Assembly (NCBI GenBank): GCA_020201335.1
Contig: JAIVGZ010000038.1
Coordinates: 1-47,316, forward strand
DNA from: Natronospirales bacterium
Lineage (GTDB): Bacteria > Pseudomonadota > Gammaproteobacteria > Natronospirales > JAIVGZ01
Direction of reading: 5' to 3'
DNA: 47,316 nt
A program made the translations under genes and the position numbers. Of the stretch, positions 45,124 to 47,316 are shown in pieces. Each line of letters starts with the position of its first letter. Within the stretch, counting starts at the first letter, position 1. Under the pieces are notes generated by a model. That model was not told where the DNA came from and ran no database searches. It saw only the letters and a list, made by a program, of their open reading frames with translations.

Positions 45124-45250
45124 CCGAAGCGGTATTTAGCCTAATTCTAATGGTGGTCATGCGGTCGCTATGGTCGAACCATGCGATTGCAATCCATCAC
45201 TTCACTCTTTGCGTCATTCTTGGAGCAGTTCCGTCACCGGCTCGCGTGCC

Positions 45251-46333
45251 TCAGCGTTGGTCTGCGGCGAACCATCTCGATTTAAGCCACAAAGCGACGC
45301 TGACGAGCCCGATCAATACCGGTACTTCCACGAGCGGGCCGATAACTGTCGCGAACGCGACCCCCGACCCAAGCCCAAATGCCGCAATCGCAACGGCAAT
45401 CGCGAGTTCAAAGTTGTTGCTGGCCGCAGTGAACGACAGGCTGGTCGTCCGTTCGTAATCTGCGCCAATCCACTTGCCCATCGCGAAGCTGACCAGGAAC
45501 ATGACCACGAAGTAGATTGCGAGCGGTACCGCGATGCGCAGCGCATCCAGCGGCACCTCGATGATCATCCCACCCTGCAGGCTGAACATCGCGATGATTG
45601 TGAAGAGCAGCGCGAACAGTGTCACCGGCGCGATGCGCGGCACGAACACCGTGTCGTACCACTCGGCACCCTTGCGTGGGCGCAGCCAGTGCCGCGTCGC
45701 CCAACCGGCGAAGAACGGGATACCCAGATATACGAATACCGCGTAAGCGATCGTGCTGAACGGCACGTCGATTACGCTGCCCTCGAGCCCGAACAACGGC
45801 GGCAGCACGGTCAGGAAGAACCACGCGTACACTGAGAAGAATGCCAGCTGGAACACGCTATTGAACGCGACCAGTCCGGCGACGTACTCATTACTTCCGC
45901 GGGCGAGCGTGTTCCACACAATTACCATCGCGATGCAGCGCGCGAGCCCAATCAGAATCACGCCGGTCATGTACTCGGGATAGTTGCGCAGGAACAACAC
46001 CGCCAACAGAAACATCAGCACCGGTCCAATCAGCCAGTTCTGCAGCAGCGAAAGCGCCAGCACCCGGCGGTCCGCGAATACCTGCGGGAGCGCCTCGTAG
46101 CGCACGCGTGCGAGCGGCGGGTACATCATCACGATCAGGCCGACCGCGATCAGCAGGTTTGTGTCGCCGATGGCCGCACGGCCGAGTACCGCAGGCAGAT
46201 TCGTGAAGTAGTGGCCGAGCGCCGTACCGAGCGCCATCGCCGCGAAAATCCATAGAGTGAGATAACGATCCAAAAAACCAAGGCGCTGTGTCTGTGTGGG
46301 AGCGGCCCTCTGGCCGCGATTCTCCAAGCTCAA
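45251..46333 (-). CDS. acr3: ACR3-family arsenite efflux transporter
   Basis: Inner-membrane arsenite exporter of the bile/arsenite/riboflavin transporter fold, 360 residues with about ten spans. Signatures: [70 protein letters not shown] (the conserved Cys of ARCIAMV), [11 protein letters not shown], and [19 protein letters not shown]. The TTG at 46333 overlaps the arsC stop as TTGA and has GGAGG five bases upstream, so this start is likely real. Residues 5-13 (NRGQRAAPT) are then encoded by a REP palindrome before the first helix. It forms an operon with arsC. Confidence 0.92.
   Translation of the reverse strand: MSLENRGQRAAPTQTQRLGFLDRYLTLWIFAAMALGTALGHYFTNLPAVLGRAAIGDTNLLIAVGLIVMMYPPLARVRYEALPQVFADRRVLALSLLQNWLIGPVLMFLLAVLFLRNYPEYMTGVILIGLARCIAMVIVWNTLARGSNEYVAGLVAFNSVFQLAFFSVYAWFFLTVLPPLFGLEGSVIDVPFSTIAYAVFVYLGIPFFAGWATRHWLRPRKGAEWYDTVFVPRIAPVTLFALLFTIIAMFSLQGGMIIEVPLDALRIAVPLAIYFVVMFLVSFAMGKWIGADYERTTSLSFTAASNNFELAIAVAIAAFGLGSGVAFATVIGPLVEVPVLIGLVSVALWLKSRWFAADQR
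46295..46320 (+). repeat. REP-type palindrome, family B, inside the acr3 5' coding end
   Basis: Exact copy of the glnD element, here antisense to acr3. It encodes about residues 5-13 of the predicted transporter if the TTG start at 46333 is used. Confidence 0.93.
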
Positions 46334-46716
46334 AGTGCCTCCAACAACGTCAGAACCCTCTGCTCGATTTCATCCCGCACCGCGCGGAAACCGTCATCGT
46401 CGAGGTGCTTCGGGTCTTCGAGCTGCCAGTCGGCACGGTGCGCGGCATCGACCAGCGGGCACTCATCACCACAGCCCATCGTGATCGCGTAGTCGTAACG
46501 GCCCTGCGGGATGTCGTCGAGGCCTTTCGAGTGGTGCGTATTGAGGTCGTAACCCCGCTCCGCCATGAACTGGATTGCACGCGGGTTCACCTGTCCCGAC
46601 GGGCGGCTGCCTGAGCTGACAGCCTCGACGTCGGACGGCGCGTGCAGGCGGAGGAACGCCTCCGCCATTTGCGAGCGGTTGGAGTTTTCGATACACACGA
46701 AAAGGACGCGTTTCAA
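46330..46716 (-). CDS. arsC: Arsenate reductase ArsC (low-molecular-weight phosphatase fold)
   Basis: Reduces arsenate to arsenite for export by ACR3. The 128-residue product has the P-loop CX5R motif [18 protein letters not shown] (Cys8, Arg14), [20 protein letters not shown], and a Cys pair in [14 protein letters not shown] (Cys82, Cys86), as in thioredoxin-coupled ArsC. It ends [20 protein letters not shown]. The start is TTG 46716 with GGAG at good spacing. Its stop overlaps acr3. Two palindromes separate it from phoU. Confidence 0.92.
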   Translation of the reverse strand: MKRVLFVCIENSNRSQMAEAFLRLHAPSDVEAVSSGSRPSGQVNPRAIQFMAERGYDLNTHHSKGLDDIPQGRYDYAITMGCGDECPLVDAAHRADWQLEDPKHLDDDGFRAVRDEIEQRVLTLLEAL

Positions 46717-46731
46717 GCCAAATCTCCTGCC

Positions 46732-46757
46732 ATCGCGGCCAGAGGGCCGCTCCTACA
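46732..46757 (-). repeat. REP-type palindrome, family B
   Basis: Minus-strand TGTAGGAGCGGCCCTCTGGC then CGCGAT, with TGTAGG head rather than TGTGGG. Located 16 bases upstream of the arsC start. Confidence 0.9.
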
Positions 46758-46782
46758 TTGCCACGGTCGGGCACAGCTGCGC

Positions 46783-46840
46783 AGCGACTTGTGGGTTACA
46801 GCCGGCTCCCGAAGAGCCGGTGAACCCACCGCTCCTACAT
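46783..46840 (-). repeat. Long palindrome, family D, downstream of phoU
   Basis: On the minus strand ATGTAGGAGCGGTGGGTTCA leads into CCGGCTC-TTCGG-GAGCCGG, then CTGTAACCCAC and AAGTCGCT. The outer GTGGGTT/AACCCAC and inner stems pair. It starts three bases after the phoU stop and could form the transcript end or protect the 3' end of phoU mRNA. Confidence 0.85.
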
Positions 46841-46842
46841 TA

Positions 46843-47316
46843 CTATTTTTCTTCGCCGACCTCGCGGGTCATTTGCTCGATCGAGATGTGGCGCACATCC
46901 TTGCCCTCGACGAGGTAGATCACGTACTCGCCGATGTTGCGCGCGTGGTCGCCGATGCGCTCCAGCGCCCGCGCCGCCCACATCACGTCGAGCGCCCGGC
47001 GGATGTTCCGGGCGTCTTCCATCATGTAGGTGATCTGCTGGCGCAGAATCGCCTCGTACTCGCGGTCCACCTTCGGGTCCTCGCTGGCGACCTTGAGCGC
47101 CGCGCGCGAGTCCATGCGTGCGAATGCGTCGAGCGCGTCGCGCACCATCTGGCGCACGTGGTTGCCGAGGTTCTCTATCTCGACATAGCCGTCCTGCGGC
47201 GCTTCGACCTCCGCGAGTTTCGACGCGAGCCAGCCAATCTTCTCCGCTTCGTCGCCGATGCGCTCAAGGTCGGTGATGGTCTTCGAGATGGTCAGTATGA
47301 GCCTGAGGTCGGACGC
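46843..47316 (-). CDS. phoU: Phosphate transport system regulator PhoU (5' end cut by window edge)
   Basis: Adaptor that shuts down PhoR/PhoB signalling and modulates the Pst phosphate transporter. The available 157 codons read KTITDLERIGDEAEKIGWLA (first metal-binding E/DxxxD repeat), HVRQMVRDALDAFARMD and the second repeat RALERIGDHARNIGEYVIYL, ending EVGEEK. These helices are the PhoU duplicated three-helix bundle. The N-terminal third lies beyond the window. Upstream pst genes are likely but not visible. Confidence 0.95.
   Translation of the reverse strand, partial: ASDLRLILTISKTITDLERIGDEAEKIGWLASKLAEVEAPQDGYVEIENLGNHVRQMVRDALDAFARMDSRAALKVASEDPKVDREYEAILRQQITYMMEDARNIRRALDVMWAARALERIGDHARNIGEYVIYLVEGKDVRHISIEQMTREVGEEK

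Noticed and set aside
45097-45250. Small gene or regulatory RNA between dsbB and acr3
   Set aside because: No frame with a ribosome site and no clear promoter-hairpin pair beyond a weak terminator candidate.
46732-46840. Intrinsic terminators at the palindromes downstream of phoU
   Set aside because: Stems are strong but no T run follows; they match the dispersed repeat families, so repeat is the safer call.

Overview
This is a chromosomal segment from a GC-rich gammaproteobacterium. The evidence is gene order. The minus strand carries, in transcription order, rpsB-tsf-pyrH-frr-uppS-cdsA-dxr-rseP-bamA-skp-lpxD-fabZ-lpxA-lpxB-rnhB-dnaE-accA-tilS-pyrG-kdsA-eno-ftsB-ispD-ispF-truD, and further on surE-pcm-yqaA-nlpD-rpoS and recJ. 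Placing dxr after cdsA matches pseudomonad-type genomes rather than E. coli. The RpfE-like gene next to recJ and the REP-type palindromes (heads TGTAGGAG or TGTGGGAG) recall Xanthomonadales, Woeseiales and pseudomonads. No 16S or other decisive marker is present, so the genus is left open.

Layout. 1-6056 (minus): recJ (cut by the window edge), an RpfE-like gene, a Mth938-domain gene, rpoS, nlpD, a YqaA-type membrane protein, pcm and surE. 6071-8229 (plus): an Smr-domain nuclease and an NhaC-type Na+/H+ antiporter. 8215-36825 (minus): putP and an enoyl-CoA isomerase, then the macro-operon of isoprenoid, lipid A, outer-membrane assembly, replication and translation genes. 37022-45096 (plus): map, glnD, dapC, dapD, dapE, a GNAT acetyltransferase and dsbB. 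45251-47316 (minus): acr3, arsC and phoU (cut by the edge). Genes are packed tightly, with many 1- or 4-base stop/start overlaps (TGATG, ATGA, GTGA, TTGA) and several GTG or TTG starts.

Functionally the window holds the MEP pathway (dxr, ispD, ispF), undecaprenyl and CDP-diacylglycerol synthesis, the first lipid A steps (lpxA, lpxD, lpxB) with kdsA, outer-membrane protein assembly (bamA, skp, rseP), the end of lysine/diaminopimelate synthesis (dapC, dapD, dapE), PII uridylylation (glnD) and an arsenate-resistance pair beside phoU.

Three things stand out. First, two normally essential genes, dnaE and uppS, carry internal deletions that also shift the frame. These are either assembly errors or real lesions and need read-level checking. 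LpxD is additionally one full beta-helix coil short, in frame. Second, at least four families of short palindromic repeats are scattered through the window. They occur alone, as an inverted pair (REPIN) and as composites, and some lie inside coding frames: GlnD, PyrG, the ACR3 N-terminus and the dapC stop codon. Paired stem changes between copies suggest the hairpin is maintained. Third, ribosomal protein S2 has a histone-like Lys/Ala/Pro tail of about 110 residues. I did not find a wholly new multi-gene system. No RAYT transposase for the repeats, CRISPR array, prophage, rRNA or tRNA gene was seen.
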